Source: Thermotalea metallivorans | GTDB taxonomy: Bacteria > Bacillota > Clostridia > Peptostreptococcales > Thermotaleaceae | Reading direction: 5' to 3' | DNA: 64,000 nt | Assembly (NCBI RefSeq): GCF_001562415.1 | Contig: NZ_LOEE01000032.1 | Coordinates: 23,368 to 87,367 of the forward strand | Shown: positions 8,586 to 18,981 of the stretch, in pieces | Layout of the letters: each line of letters opens with the position of its first letter | Numbering within the stretch: position 1 is the stretch's first letter | Position numbers and translations under genes: made by a program | The notes under the pieces: model-generated | The model's database searches: none | The model's input: the letters and a program-made list of their open reading frames with translations, nothing else | Told to the model about the DNA's origin: nothing

Positions 8586-8951
8586 ATGACAGATAGGGAG
8601 TTATTGGAAATGATTGCTGCGCAGGTAGGCATTCTTACAACACAGGTAGACAATCTTACAACACAAGTAGACAATCTTACAACACAGGTAGACAATCTTA
8701 CAACACAGGTAGACAATCTTACAAAAGATGTTGCAGCGTTAAAAACTGAGGTGCAAGATATCAAAACAGAAATAAAAGATATGAACGTAGAAATACAAGA
8801 AGTCAAAAGTACGGTCATTCGCATTGAGCAAGAGCACGGTCAAAAACTCGAAGCCCTATTTGATGGATATGTACAAAATACAGAGAAATTAAATCGCATA
8901 GAATCAGAAGTTATAAAGCATGATGAGTTTATTTTTAGAAGAATAAAATAA
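8586..8951 (+). CDS. coiled-coil protein with heptad tandem repeats
   Basis: 121 residues. After MTDRELLEMIAAQVGILTTQ comes the heptad VDNLTTQ repeated about four times, then a longer charged helix (AALKTEVQDIKTEIKDMNVE) and a C-terminal EVIKHDEFIFRRIK. The whole protein is predicted as one long parallel coiled coil, like the stalks of small Firmicute proteins annotated as DUF-type coiled-coil or phage tail-stalk-like. AAAGGAG lies seven bases before the ATG. No membrane segment or enzyme motif is visible. The DNA repeats are almost identical, so length variation between strains is likely. Confidence 0.7.
   Translation: MTDRELLEMIAAQVGILTTQVDNLTTQVDNLTTQVDNLTTQVDNLTKDVAALKTEVQDIKTEIKDMNVEIQEVKSTVIRIEQEHGQKLEALFDGYVQNTEKLNRIESEVIKHDEFIFRRIK
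8634..8717 (+). repeat. four tandem 21-bp units inside the coiled-coil gene
   Basis: Unit CTTACAACACAGGTAGACAA plus T, repeated from 8634 with one A/G difference in the second unit; a degenerate unit precedes it. Each unit encodes one heptad (LTTQVDN). Confidence 0.95.
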
Positions 8952-9086
8952 TATTATGGAATAAGGGACTGTATGGTGTCAATATAATCACCAAAAGAGT
9001 TGATATCCTTGCAGTGGAGTTAGAATATTGCTATGCAAGTTTTCCGGGGATACAGCCGATGAGCCTAAGATCAAAATATAAAGAAA

Positions 9087-9125
9087 GAAGCTGCTCAGAA
9101 GTTCAAAGAACAAATGAACAGCTTC
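9087..9125 (-). terminator. groESL terminator
   Basis: GAAGCTGTTC / GAGCAGCTTC stem (10 bp with one G-T pair) followed on the minus strand by TTTCTTT, 50 bp past the groEL stop. Confidence 0.75.
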
Positions 9126-9174
9126 TAATTATTTTTGTTTTAACTTTATTCTTTTTCAAAGTTTATAGGCTATC

Positions 9175-10830
<1,656 letters not shown>

Positions 10831-10849
10831 TTAGATTGAATATGATTAA

Positions 10850-11137
10850 CTATTCAACAACCGCCAGAATGTCGTTTTGTCTTAAAATTGTGTACTCTAC
10901 TCCGTCGTACTTGATGTCTGTACCTGCATACTTAGAGAAAATAACCTTGTCTCCTACTTTTACTTCCATCTTGATTTCTTTACCGTCCACTACGCCACCT
11001 GGTCCTACGGCAACAACTTCAGCCATTTGTGGTTGTTCCTTGGCTTGGCTTGGCAGTACAATGCCACTTTTTGTTTTTTCTTCTGCTTCAAGCTTCTTAA
11101 TCACAACTCTGTCTCCCAATGGTTTGATGTTCATCAA
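10850..11137 (-). CDS. groES: co-chaperonin GroES (Hsp10)
   Basis: A 95-aa lid protein of the GroEL cage: [20 protein letters not shown], then the mobile-loop region [20 protein letters not shown] and the C-terminal [20 protein letters not shown]. It is the first gene of the groESL operon; the CIRCE element lies about 60 bp upstream of the start. A consensus GGAGG (AAGGAGGG) precedes the ATG. Confidence 0.99.
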   Translation of the reverse strand: MMNIKPLGDRVVIKKLEAEEKTKSGIVLPSQAKEQPQMAEVVAVGPGGVVDGKEIKMEVKVGDKVIFSKYAGTDIKYDGVEYTILRQNDILAVVE

Positions 11138-11196
11138 AAACCCTCCTTAGAATAATTTGTATAATTGATATTATATTATTATTCATTACCATTTTA

Positions 11197-11223
11197 TTAG
11201 CACTCACTTCGATTGAGTGCTAA
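11197..11223 (-). promoter_or_regulatory. CIRCE operator (HrcA binding site)
   Basis: Perfect TTAGCACTC - 9 bp - GAGTGCTAA. It lies at about +3 of the predicted groESL transcript. HrcA itself is not in the window. Confidence 0.98.
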
Positions 11224-11233
11224 TCACATTTAT

Positions 11234-11262
11234 ACTGTATAACATCTAAAATATATATGCAA
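11234..11262 (-). promoter_or_regulatory. candidate groESL sigma-A promoter
   Basis: TTGCAT, 17-bp spacer, TACAGT on the minus strand. It is moderate in quality, but its position directly before CIRCE is what is expected. Confidence 0.5.
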
Positions 11263-11381
11263 ATCTCCATTTATGGCATATTTTAATCTATTTTGATATT
11301 TTAGCCAATGAATTCAAATTTTATTGTTTATGCATCGCCTAACTTTTTTTTTCTAAATTTTTCTTTTGTTTTTGTCCTTTT

Positions 11382-11417
11382 GAATTCTCCTCTACTTATA
11401 GCAGTAGGGGAGAATTC
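11382..11417. other. long hairpin between groES and the methyltransferase gene
   Basis: GAATTCTCC...GGAGAATTC with further pairing inward (CTACT/AGTAG). There is no T run on either side, so it is not a classic terminator. It lies 65 bp past the methyltransferase stop. Confidence 0.5.
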
Positions 11418-11482
11418 ATTAGAAGGAATTGTTCACTCCAAGAGTGATATTTATCCCATAAAAAAATAGGACATCCTCTCTT

Positions 11483-12058
11483 TTATTCCCTTATTGCTAC
11501 AATGCGATAGATATCTGGTGTAATATTGCCTATGGAGATACTCTGGTATCCTTTCCTTTTCAGCAGTGCCTCTACCTCTGTTTTATCGATCCGATGAGTA
11601 ACGGGAGGACCCATTTCGCCTTCTTTTTTCTCCCATTCAATAATGCCCATTTTCCCGCCGTCTTTTAATATCCTCGATACTTCATCCAAATATGCATCCT
11701 GATCCCCTACTTCATGTAAAACATTACAAAGGAAAGCGTAGCTTACACTCCCATCGGGCAAAACCAAGTGATCTTCTGCTACCAGCACCCCTTGGACATT
11801 AGAGATTTTCCCTTCTTTCAGGCGTTCTTCCACCTCTTTTAGCATCTCCCGGGAGATATCCAACGCATAGACCTTTCCCCCTTGTCCCACAATTTCCGAT
11901 GCTGGCAGGGTAAAATATCCAATGCCGCAACCGATATCTGCCATCACATCCCCTTCCTGCAGACCCATCTCCATCAAAGTTTCCTTCGGGGGCAGATATT
12001 CTCTTCTTCTTGGATTATCTAACTTCTCTTTATCCTTTATATGAAACTTGTGTCCCAT
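11483..12058 (-). CDS. class I SAM-dependent methyltransferase
   Basis: 191 residues. Motif I of the Rossmann methyltransferase fold is clear (VMADIGCGIGYFTLPASEIV, about residues 40-60), with the acidic motif II (VYALDISREMLKEVEERL) and post-I region LCNVLHEVGD. It resembles the UbiE/MenG-like Methyltransf_11 group, whose substrates vary; none can be assigned here. The ATG at 12058 has AAAGGAGAG six bases upstream; the frame is open further upstream to 12106 without a ribosome site. The same-strand neighbour is the AIM24 gene, separated by a hairpin. Confidence 0.85.
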   Translation of the reverse strand: MGHKFHIKDKEKLDNPRRREYLPPKETLMEMGLQEGDVMADIGCGIGYFTLPASEIVGQGGKVYALDISREMLKEVEERLKEGKISNVQGVLVAEDHLVLPDGSVSYAFLCNVLHEVGDQDAYLDEVSRILKDGGKMGIIEWEKKEGEMGPPVTHRIDKTEVEALLKRKGYQSISIGNITPDIYRIVAIRE

Positions 12059-12111
12059 GTCATCCTCTCCTTTCTCCAAGACCCAGGGCCTCTTTTCTAT
12101 CACCATGAAAT

Positions 12112-12131
12112 ATCCGCCCCATAGGGCGGAT
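12112..12131 (-). terminator. hairpin between AIM24 and methyltransferase genes
   Basis: Perfect ATCCGCCC / GGGCGGAT stem with a four-base loop, 10 bp past the AIM24 stop. The T run is weak (ATTTC). Confidence 0.5.
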
Positions 12132-12141
12132 GTTTCCCATT

Positions 12142-12831
12142 TTATTCCTTACCGGAAGGCGGCATGTAAGGGATGATATTTTTGGCCAGATTTTGAATCG
12201 GCATGGTTTGCAGCCAAACCCTGCCCGGCCCCCTGAGCTTTGCCAAGAACAACCCTTCCCCTCCGAACAATATATTTTTGAAACCTTTTAACATCTCTAT
12301 GTCAAACTCCACCGTTGGTTCAAACATGGCTACGTGTCCCGTATCCACCTTCAGCACTTCCCCGTTTTTCAGATGATACTCTATCACTTCCCCATCCATT
12401 TCCATAAAGGCAAGTCCCGGTCCCGTAACTTTTTGAAGAATAAAACCTTCTCCGCCAAACAGTCCGGCCCCTAGCTTCTTTCGGAAAAATATCTCCAGAT
12501 TCACGGAGCGTTCTCCGCAGAGGAACGACTTTTTCTGACAGATCATACTTTGCCCCCGTTCCAATGTTACGGGTATGATTTTTCCGGGAAAAGAAGAAGG
12601 GAAAGCAATGATGCCGCTGGGAGAAGTGCAGGTATAGGTCGTCATAAAAAGGGATTCTCCCGCAAGCTTTCTGGCGATGCCGCCAAACAATCCGCCTTCC
12701 ATATTTGTATCCATATGGAAATCATCCGTCATCCATCCCATGCCGCCCGATTCCGTAAACACACTTTCCCCCCGTTGCAACTCTAAAACGACTACCGGCA
12801 AATGGCCGCCCTTGATTTCATATTTCATCAT
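12142..12831 (-). CDS. AIM24 / TIGR00266 family protein
   Basis: 229 residues with the family hallmarks: an early [11 protein letters not shown] loop, repeated glycine-rich LFGG / LFGGEG turns, and [15 protein letters not shown]. The C-terminus is [20 protein letters not shown]. The fold is a beta-prism of unknown biochemical role; bacterial members are often found beside stress or signalling genes. The ATG at 12831 is preceded by GGAGG with five bases between; an adjacent ATG at 12828 is equally possible. It lies 82 bp downstream of the large BTAD regulator, with a hairpin between. Confidence 0.9.
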   Translation of the reverse strand: MMKYEIKGGHLPVVVLELQRGESVFTESGGMGWMTDDFHMDTNMEGGLFGGIARKLAGESLFMTTYTCTSPSGIIAFPSSFPGKIIPVTLERGQSMICQKKSFLCGERSVNLEIFFRKKLGAGLFGGEGFILQKVTGPGLAFMEMDGEVIEYHLKNGEVLKVDTGHVAMFEPTVEFDIEMLKGFKNILFGGEGLFLAKLRGPGRVWLQTMPIQNLAKNIIPYMPPSGKE

Positions 12832-12871
12832 TTTCACCTCCAAGATTAACATATTCTATATAAAAAGTTTT

Positions 12872-12909
12872 ATACCTGCCTTTTGATCGATTTCGCTTTT
12901 GGCAGGTAT
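12872..12909 (-). terminator. terminator after the BTAD/TPR regulator
   Basis: ATACCTGCC / GGCAGGTAT perfect 9-bp stem with a 20-nt loop, then AAAACTTTTT on the minus strand; it starts 4 bp past the stop. Confidence 0.6.
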
Positions 12910-12912
12910 TTT

Positions 12913-15900
12913 CTAATCTTTATCTCGCCTCAAAGCCTTTAGAATATCTACTTCATAGCAGCCCTTTACCCCGCAAAGCAATTCAATTCCTTTGTCACAA
13001 TAAGCTTTTGGAGGGAGAGGCAAGTATTCTTGAAAAACCCTGCGAACTTCGTCATTGGCCTCCATCTGGATCTTGATCTCTGCTTTCACCCGATAGATTA
13101 ATCCCAGCTCATAAGGACTTTGCAGCTTCTTTGCATAGGCCTCGGCACTTTTTAAATAGTCTAGGGCCTCCTGATACTTTCCCTCACGGATAAGCAGCAA
13201 AGCCATATATCCTTCCGCCGTAGAACGCCCCAAAAGGGTATCCACTTGCCGATAGGTTTCAATCGCCTTCGTAAAATAACTCTTGGCCCGATGATAATCC
13301 CCCATGTCAAAGGCCGCCTGCCCCGCATTGGTATTAAAGAGGGTAATGCCCCGAAACACCTTCTTTTCATCACAGATATGCATGGCTTTGTCATAGTAGT
13401 GCAGAGCGCTGGAAAACTTCATATTATGTCTTCGTATTTCTCCAATATAATTATAGGCTGCCGCAATATTTAAGGCATAACGATCCTCCTGTTTGCTTAA
13501 GGCCTCAAAGATATGGATGGATTGTTTTAAGGTTTCTTCTGCCTCTTCATACCTGCCAACCATTAGTTTTTGCAATCCCTGAAGCCGCAGCAATATGCCC
13601 ATCTCCTTCTGATGATGGTGCCTTTGGGCCAATTTTAAGCCTTTGGAAAGGTATTCCTGCATCAAATCCGTATGATGTATCTGGATACCATAATAAATCA
13701 TCTGCCGGTAACCCTTTAGCATATAGACAAAATCCCCGATTTTTTCTGCGCTCTCTATCATCTTTTGGATCGCTTCGACGCCGAAATGATACTCTCCTTC
13801 CTGTATGCAATACCTTCCCTTGGTATGATAGAAGGCAATTTCCAGCCGGGTTATTTCTTCCTTCTCCTTTTCCGTCCTCTTTACTTCCTTTAGTTCCTCC
13901 TCTAAATCCTTTAAATATTTGATAGATTCCTCCTGATTCAGACAAGCATATTTTTCTTCATCCATTTCTTCATCATACAGGATCGGGAAGAGTTCATGGC
14001 TGAAATCCGAATAATCATCCAGGTTTTTGATGCGGTATTTCAGTGCAGCCAGCTTATTTCCCCCATTAGAAAAATGATAAATCAGCTTGGAATAGACGTA
14101 CTTGTCCCGATAATCGTTTCTTAGGCTCTTTTCCAAAATCTTACCAATACGATTGTGGAGAATTTTTCTTCTGGCAGGAGATTGAAGGCCGTAGATAAAT
14201 TCCCTTAGCTTATGGTGGGTAAATTCAAAGCTGATTTCTTCCCCATGATCCACTTCCTTGAGAATATATCTGTTCTGCAGCTCTTCTAGGATATCCAGAA
14301 GCTCCAACTCATCTTTCCCGCTGATGGTGTGGATCATGTCCAAAGTCACCTTATCAAAAAACAAGGAAGCAATATTTAAGAGCTTCATCCCTTCTTCCGA
14401 GATATCGATAATCCGGCTTTTCAGTATATCCTGAGCTTTTCCTGAAATTTCACCAATGGTACCCTTTTCCTTCATCGTATTTAAAAGTTCCATCAAGAAA
14501 AAGGCATTTCCTTCGGTTTCTCGATAGATTCGATTCTTCATCTCCCGGGTTATGACATAATGAGGCAGTGCCTGCTCGATAAACTCTTCCACCTCTTCCC
14601 TAGTGAACCGGGATAGAACCACTTTTTCCATCCGTTGATCCTTGATCATCGTAGTGAGAAACGGTTCAATCTTTTTGCCATAACCATTTCGGCAAGTTCC
14701 GATCAGCAAAATTTGTTTTGTATCCTGATGACGCAATAGAAAACTTAATAATCCGATACTCATGGTATCCATCCACTGCAAGTCTTCAAAGATCAAAAGG
14801 ACTTTTCTTTTGCCAGCAACTTTTCTGAAAATCTCCAGTACAGCTTCCTCTGCCACCTGGTATTTTACCCGATCAATGCCCTCCACAGGGTTGTGGGAGG
14901 CAGTGGCCCCTTCCACATCAAATATGGGGAATAGGTGCAGCACAATATTTTTCCAAAGCTGTGGAATTTCAATCCTCTCCCTGCGGATAATTTCCCCTAA
15001 ATCAGCAAGTATTTGATTCCAAGGCTTTAGCGGGTATCCTTCCTCTGCCTGATAGCAGTTGGCTTGCAAAATATAAACATGCTGATTATCCACATTCTCC
15101 AAAAATTTCTCCTTCAGCTTGGTTTTTCCGATGCCTGCTTCTCCCATGATCAGAATCGATTTTGCTCCTTGGTTTTGAACAAAATCCATGTACTGTTCTT
15201 CCAGAAATTTTAATTCCTTATGCCGGCCGTAGAAAAACACATTTGCTTTCCATCTCCCGCTGCCTTTCTCCTCTTTGCCCCTCTTTGTCAAGGTTTCCTC
15301 ATAGACCTTTTTTGTTTCAGCATCCGGTGTTATTCCTAGCTCCCGATCCAGCACTTCCGTCAGTCTGTGGTACAACTCTACAGCCTTATGGTAGGCACCC
15401 TCCCTGCCGTAACTTTCTATAAGAATGCGATAAGCCCTTTCATCAAAAGGGTCAGTATCCATCAACAGCTTTGCATAGTGCTCAACCTTGCGGTTTTCTC
15501 CTCTTTCTCGACATCCATTCACCTTCTCATATAACTTGGATATATACAGATCCCTATAATATTCTCTGTTTCGAAACATCCATTCCTCAAATTTTTCCCC
15601 TTCCTTCACCAGAAAGCCTTGAAGAAATTCCCCTCCGTAAGCAGCTATTCCTTCCTCCTGGTCATTGAAAAAACGTTGCAAATCCGTCTCAATTTTTATG
15701 TCGGGATTGACCATCACCGTGGATTTTTGAGGTGATATAATAATGTCCATGTCAAAGGCCTTTCGAATTTTATACATGGCATGCCTTAGATTTTTTTTTG
15801 CCGTTTCCTCCTCTACCTCTCCCCATAGCAAATCCACCAGCTCATCCCTCGTGGCCTGCCCATTTACAATCAAATAATAAAACAGAGCCTCCGCCTTTCT

Positions 15901-15975
15901 GAAGGGAAAAATGATTTGCTCATCATTTTTAAAGACTGCCGGAGCCTGCAGCATTTTTACCTGTATGATATCCAT
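12913..15975 (-). CDS. large transcriptional activator: winged helix, BTAD, AAA ATPase, TPR
   Basis: 1020 residues in the style of SARP/AfsR and LAL regulators. Residues ~1-95 form an OmpR-like winged helix, ~96-235 a BTAD (bacterial transcriptional activator domain), and ~245-430 an AAA-type ATPase with Walker A GEAGIGKT at 278-285 and Walker B VLLIFEDLQWMD near 390. TPR-like helical repeats follow from ~630 to the end (NYIGEIRRHNMKFSSALHYY is a clear unit). Such proteins integrate nucleotide state and an unknown ligand before activating transcription. The start has AGGTGATGGG directly upstream. The targets are not visible; the AIM24 gene downstream is the closest candidate. Function beyond regulation is not inferable. 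Confidence 0.88.
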   Translation of the reverse strand: MDIIQVKMLQAPAVFKNDEQIIFPFRKAEALFYYLIVNGQATRDELVDLLWGEVEEETAKKNLRHAMYKIRKAFDMDIIISPQKSTVMVNPDIKIETDLQRFFNDQEEGIAAYGGEFLQGFLVKEGEKFEEWMFRNREYYRDLYISKLYEKVNGCRERGENRKVEHYAKLLMDTDPFDERAYRILIESYGREGAYHKAVELYHRLTEVLDRELGITPDAETKKVYEETLTKRGKEEKGSGRWKANVFFYGRHKELKFLEEQYMDFVQNQGAKSILIMGEAGIGKTKLKEKFLENVDNQHVYILQANCYQAEEGYPLKPWNQILADLGEIIRRERIEIPQLWKNIVLHLFPIFDVEGATASHNPVEGIDRVKYQVAEEAVLEIFRKVAGKRKVLLIFEDLQWMDTMSIGLLSFLLRHQDTKQILLIGTCRNGYGKKIEPFLTTMIKDQRMEKVVLSRFTREEVEEFIEQALPHYVITREMKNRIYRETEGNAFFLMELLNTMKEKGTIGEISGKAQDILKSRIIDISEEGMKLLNIASLFFDKVTLDMIHTISGKDELELLDILEELQNRYILKEVDHGEEISFEFTHHKLREFIYGLQSPARRKILHNRIGKILEKSLRNDYRDKYVYSKLIYHFSNGGNKLAALKYRIKNLDDYSDFSHELFPILYDEEMDEEKYACLNQEESIKYLKDLEEELKEVKRTEKEKEEITRLEIAFYHTKGRYCIQEGEYHFGVEAIQKMIESAEKIGDFVYMLKGYRQMIYYGIQIHHTDLMQEYLSKGLKLAQRHHHQKEMGILLRLQGLQKLMVGRYEEAEETLKQSIHIFEALSKQEDRYALNIAAAYNYIGEIRRHNMKFSSALHYYDKAMHICDEKKVFRGITLFNTNAGQAAFDMGDYHRAKSYFTKAIETYRQVDTLLGRSTAEGYMALLLIREGKYQEALDYLKSAEAYAKKLQSPYELGLIYRVKAEIKIQMEANDEVRRVFQEYLPLPPKAYCDKGIELLCGVKGCYEVDILKALRRDKD

Positions 15976-16043
15976 CCCATCACCTGCCTTTGTTTGCTAT
16001 TATATCATATTTAGCAGCAAAAGGAATTAAATCTAAACAGATG

Positions 16044-16074
16044 AGCGTGACAGGGGACGGTTCTTTGTCACGCT
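16044..16074 (+). repeat. REP palindrome, 5' of the RAYT gene
   Basis: AGCGTGACA ... TGTCACGCT arms around GGGGACGGTTCTT. It is in inverted orientation relative to the copy at 17012. A second small palindrome GCTCAATTGAGC adjoins it. Confidence 0.9.
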
Positions 16075-16207
16075 CAATTGAGCTAAAAAATAAAGTGAAA
16101 TAATATAGGATTTTTATCCAGTATCTCCTTTTTCTTTCTTATAATCCAAAATAAAGAGGGATTCCATCTATGAAAATAGAATATTCCTCAGAGGAGGAGG
16201 TGATATA

Positions 16208-17011
16208 ATGCCAAGATATAGAAGGTTGGTTAGTAAAGCAGGTATCTACCATGTAATGATGAGGGGAAATGAAAAGAAAAATATATTCCATGATCATGAG
16301 GACAGACATAAATTTATTTGCATACTATCTGACAAAAAGAAAATATCGGAATATGAGTTATATGCCTATTGCCTTATGAATAACCATGTTCATCTACTAA
16401 TAAAAGAAAGTAAAGAACCTCTTGCTCAATGTATGAAGAGGATTAATACCAGCTACGCTTATTACTTTAATCGAAAATATCAACGGGTTGGCCATGTTTT
16501 CCAAGATAGATTCAAAAGCGAACCCATTGAGGATGAAAATTATCTGTTGGCCGCCATACAATACATACATAACAATCCTGTTCAGGCTCAACTTGTAAAC
16601 AATTGCAGGGACTATCCTTGGAGCAGCTATAACAGTTACATAAATGAAGCAAGCAAATCTGATGCCGTAGATAGAGAATTTATATTATCTTTATTTTCCC
16701 AGAATCCAAGGCAAGCGATCATATTATTCGAGCAATTTTCTGCAAAGGATAATACAAATTGCTTTTTAGATATAATGGAAAAAAGCGAAAATGAAAAGAT
16801 AATCCTATATGGATACTTGGAAGGGAAAAAATATGCTGAAGAATTTTTAGGAAAGAAAAAACTATCTATAGAAGATTTAAAATGTAAGGTGAATAAACAT
16901 GTTAGAGACGAGCTCATTGGTTTTTTAAAATTTCACTCTAACCTATCAATTAGAGAAATTGCAAATATATTAAGTCTAAACAGAGGCGTGATCGATAGAA
17001 TAAAATTATAA
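16208..17011 (+). CDS. rayT: REP-associated tyrosine transposase (RAYT, Y1/HUH family)
   Basis: 267 residues. The HUH pair is His60 and His62 in CLMNNHVHLLIK, the catalytic tyrosine is Tyr119 in QYIHNNPVQA, and the N-terminal RYRRLVSKAGIYHVMMRGN is typical of Y1 transposases of the RAYT branch. The last ~35 residues (NLSIREIANILSLNRGVIDR) form a helix-turn-helix, as in many long RAYTs. The stop codon abuts a REP palindrome, and an inverted copy lies 130 bp before the start. RAYTs cut single-stranded REP hairpins and are thought to spread them; two more REP-like sites lie near 45.7 and 46.6 kb. The frame is intact, and visibly more AT-rich than its neighbours. GAGGAGG precedes the ATG. Confidence 0.95.
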   Translation: MPRYRRLVSKAGIYHVMMRGNEKKNIFHDHEDRHKFICILSDKKKISEYELYAYCLMNNHVHLLIKESKEPLAQCMKRINTSYAYYFNRKYQRVGHVFQDRFKSEPIEDENYLLAAIQYIHNNPVQAQLVNNCRDYPWSSYNSYINEASKSDAVDREFILSLFSQNPRQAIILFEQFSAKDNTNCFLDIMEKSENEKIILYGYLEGKKYAEEFLGKKKLSIEDLKCKVNKHVRDELIGFLKFHSNLSIREIANILSLNRGVIDRIKL

Positions 17012-17042
17012 AGCGTGACAGAGAACCGTCCCCTGTCACGCT
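17012..17042 (-). repeat. REP palindrome, 3' of the RAYT gene
   Basis: AGCGTGACA ... TGTCACGCT with the core GAGAACCGTCCCC, the reverse complement of the core at 16044-16074. It also lies directly after the convergent fchA stop and may act as a terminator for both genes. Confidence 0.92.
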
Positions 17043-17051
17043 AACAGGTCC

Positions 17052-17669
17052 CTATAACACAACCTTGGATAGAATTTCTTTTTCCAAATCCTCTACTTTT
17101 GTTTCCAAGGCTTCTACTTCTTTTGTCACTTCCCGGACGAAATCTTGATCCTTGATGGAGCCAAGGTTGATTTTGACATTATATAATGCAGAAAGTACAG
17201 CCGTCCTTGCCATCATCGCAGCCACAGCCCCATCGGTTACTGCATTTTTGTTGCCTTTTTCCACCACCGTCCCAATGGCCTCCATCATGCGAAAGGCATC
17301 CTTTGCCACTTCCAAGGGAACTAAAGCCGCTTTCTTTGTTGCCTCCTGAATGGCTGCCTTTCTGGCCTCTACCTCTTCTTCCGTAGCCTTTGGCAGCTTG
17401 AAGGCCGCCATCACTTCATTGAACGCATCGGAATCCCGATCAATATCTTCCACAAATTTTTCTCTGTATTTTGCCCCATGGGCAGCAATGGCCTTCATTT
17501 CATCCCCTAAGCCTTCGTAACCTTTTTTGCCGATGGTGAGGTTTGCCACCATTTCCGTCAAGGCTGCTGCCAGCCCCCCGCTGAGGGCAGCCACACTTCC
17601 ACCCCCCGGAACAGGAGAGCTGGAAGCTGTTTCTTCCAAAAAAGCTTTGATGGTCATATTTGCTAACAT
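17052..17669 (-). CDS. fchA: formimino-THF cyclodeaminase / methenyl-THF cyclohydrolase
   Basis: 205 residues: SSPVPGGGSVAALSGGLAAA at ~16-35 is the FTCD cyclodeaminase signature; the rest is helical. It converts 5-formimino-THF to 5,10-methenyl-THF with release of ammonia, and family members can also open methenyl-THF to formyl-THF. It is the last gene of the fhs-hutU-ftcD-hutI-fchA unit, 39 bp after hutI, so it takes the product of FtcD onward. Length matches the stand-alone (non-fused) enzyme of clostridia. Confidence 0.93.
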   Translation of the reverse strand: MLANMTIKAFLEETASSSPVPGGGSVAALSGGLAAALTEMVANLTIGKKGYEGLGDEMKAIAAHGAKYREKFVEDIDRDSDAFNEVMAAFKLPKATEEEVEARKAAIQEATKKAALVPLEVAKDAFRMMEAIGTVVEKGNKNAVTDGAVAAMMARTAVLSALYNVKINLGSIKDQDFVREVTKEVEALETKVEDLEKEILSKVVL

Positions 17670-17708
17670 TTTCTTTACACCTCCGCTGGATTCAATGCAT
17701 ATAGCATA

Positions 17709-18977
17709 TTAACTTTTCTTATTTTCCTTGTCAAAAACAAGGACCCCCTTCTTAACTACTTTTTCCACTGTGCTTACCCCGATATGGTAAGGTATGTATT
17801 TATAGGATGGGAACTCGAGGATAATGATGTCCCCCTGCTTGCCTGCATCGATGCTACCGATCTTGTCTGCACGGCCCACGGCTGCAGCTCCGTTGATAGT
17901 CAAGGCAGTCACTGCTTCTTCAATGGACATCTTCATATACAAAGTGGCCAGAGCAAATACCAAGGGAATGGATTCTGTAAAACAGCTTCCCGGGTTCAGA
18001 TCCGTAGCCAAGGCCACGGCACAGCCATGGTCAATCATGTGCCTTGCCCTTGCATAATGTTCCCTTAAGCTAAAGGCAGTACACGGAAGCAGTGTCGCCA
18101 CCACCCCTGCCTTTGCCATGTCTTCAATTCCTTGATCTGAAGCCTGAAGCAGGTGATCTGCAGAAACAGCTCCCAATGCCGCCGCCAGTTCTGCTCCTCC
18201 TAACTGCACGATTTCATCGGCATGAAGTTTTAATTTCATTCCCATTTCCTTGGCCTTCGTCAAAAGTCTTCTGGACTGTTCCACGGAAAAGACGTTTTTT
18301 TCGCAGAAAATATCACAAAACTCTGCCAAGTTTCTCTCAACCACCGTCGGAAGAACTTTTTCTATCAGAAATTCTACGAATGCATCTTCCCGTCCCTTGT
18401 AATCCTTGGGCACGGCATGGGCCCCCAAAAAGGTTTTTACGATATCGATAGGATGTTCCTGATCCAGCTTCTCCATCACTTCCAGTTGTTTGATTTCTGT
18501 TTCATAATCCAGACCATAGCCACTCTTTCCTTCTACCGTCGTAACACCGAAGGATAGCATAGAATCCAGCCTTCTTTTGCCCAACCGGAACAATTCCTCC
18601 TTGGAAGCTTCTCGGGTTGCTTTTACGGAATTGATAATGCCTCCGCCTCTTTCCATGATTTCCATATAACTGTCGCCCCGGAGTCTCCAGGAAAATTCCT
18701 CAGCACGATATCCTCCAAAGACAAAGTGTGTGTGTGAATCCACAAAGCCAGGCAATACAGATTTTCCGGAAGCATCAATGACTTGGAAATCTGATTCGCA
18801 ATAATTTTTCAGAATTTCTTCCGTAGAGCCCACCCCTTGAATCACACCCCCTTGGATGACAACTGCACCATTGGGAATCACGTGGAGCTCATTCATTTCC
18901 TTGCCCTTTTTCGCCTCAAAACCGCTGCAGGTCACCAGTTCTGCAGCATTTTTAATCAACAGATTGCCCTTTGTCAT
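17709..18977 (-). CDS. hutI: imidazolonepropionase
   Basis: 422-aa amidohydrolase-superfamily enzyme that hydrolyses 4-imidazolone-5-propionate to N-formimino-L-glutamate. The metal site motif VDSHTHFVFGG sits near residue 80; downstream LKLHADEIVQLGG and ALATDLNPGSCF match HutI. Four bases separate it from the ftcD stop, indicating tight co-transcription. The start is MTKGNLLIKNAAELVTCSGF. Confidence 0.97.
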   Translation of the reverse strand: MTKGNLLIKNAAELVTCSGFEAKKGKEMNELHVIPNGAVVIQGGVIQGVGSTEEILKNYCESDFQVIDASGKSVLPGFVDSHTHFVFGGYRAEEFSWRLRGDSYMEIMERGGGIINSVKATREASKEELFRLGKRRLDSMLSFGVTTVEGKSGYGLDYETEIKQLEVMEKLDQEHPIDIVKTFLGAHAVPKDYKGREDAFVEFLIEKVLPTVVERNLAEFCDIFCEKNVFSVEQSRRLLTKAKEMGMKLKLHADEIVQLGGAELAAALGAVSADHLLQASDQGIEDMAKAGVVATLLPCTAFSLREHYARARHMIDHGCAVALATDLNPGSCFTESIPLVFALATLYMKMSIEEAVTALTINGAAAVGRADKIGSIDAGKQGDIIILEFPSYKYIPYHIGVSTVEKVVKKGVLVFDKENKKS

Positions 18978-18981
18978 GGCT

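Noticed and set aside
8634..8717. Short tandem repeats as a possible CRISPR array
   Set aside because: Units are contiguous with no spacers and keep the reading frame of a coiled coil.
11382..11417. Hairpin as groES or methyltransferase terminator
   Set aside because: Strong stem but no T run on either strand; kept only as an unexplained hairpin.
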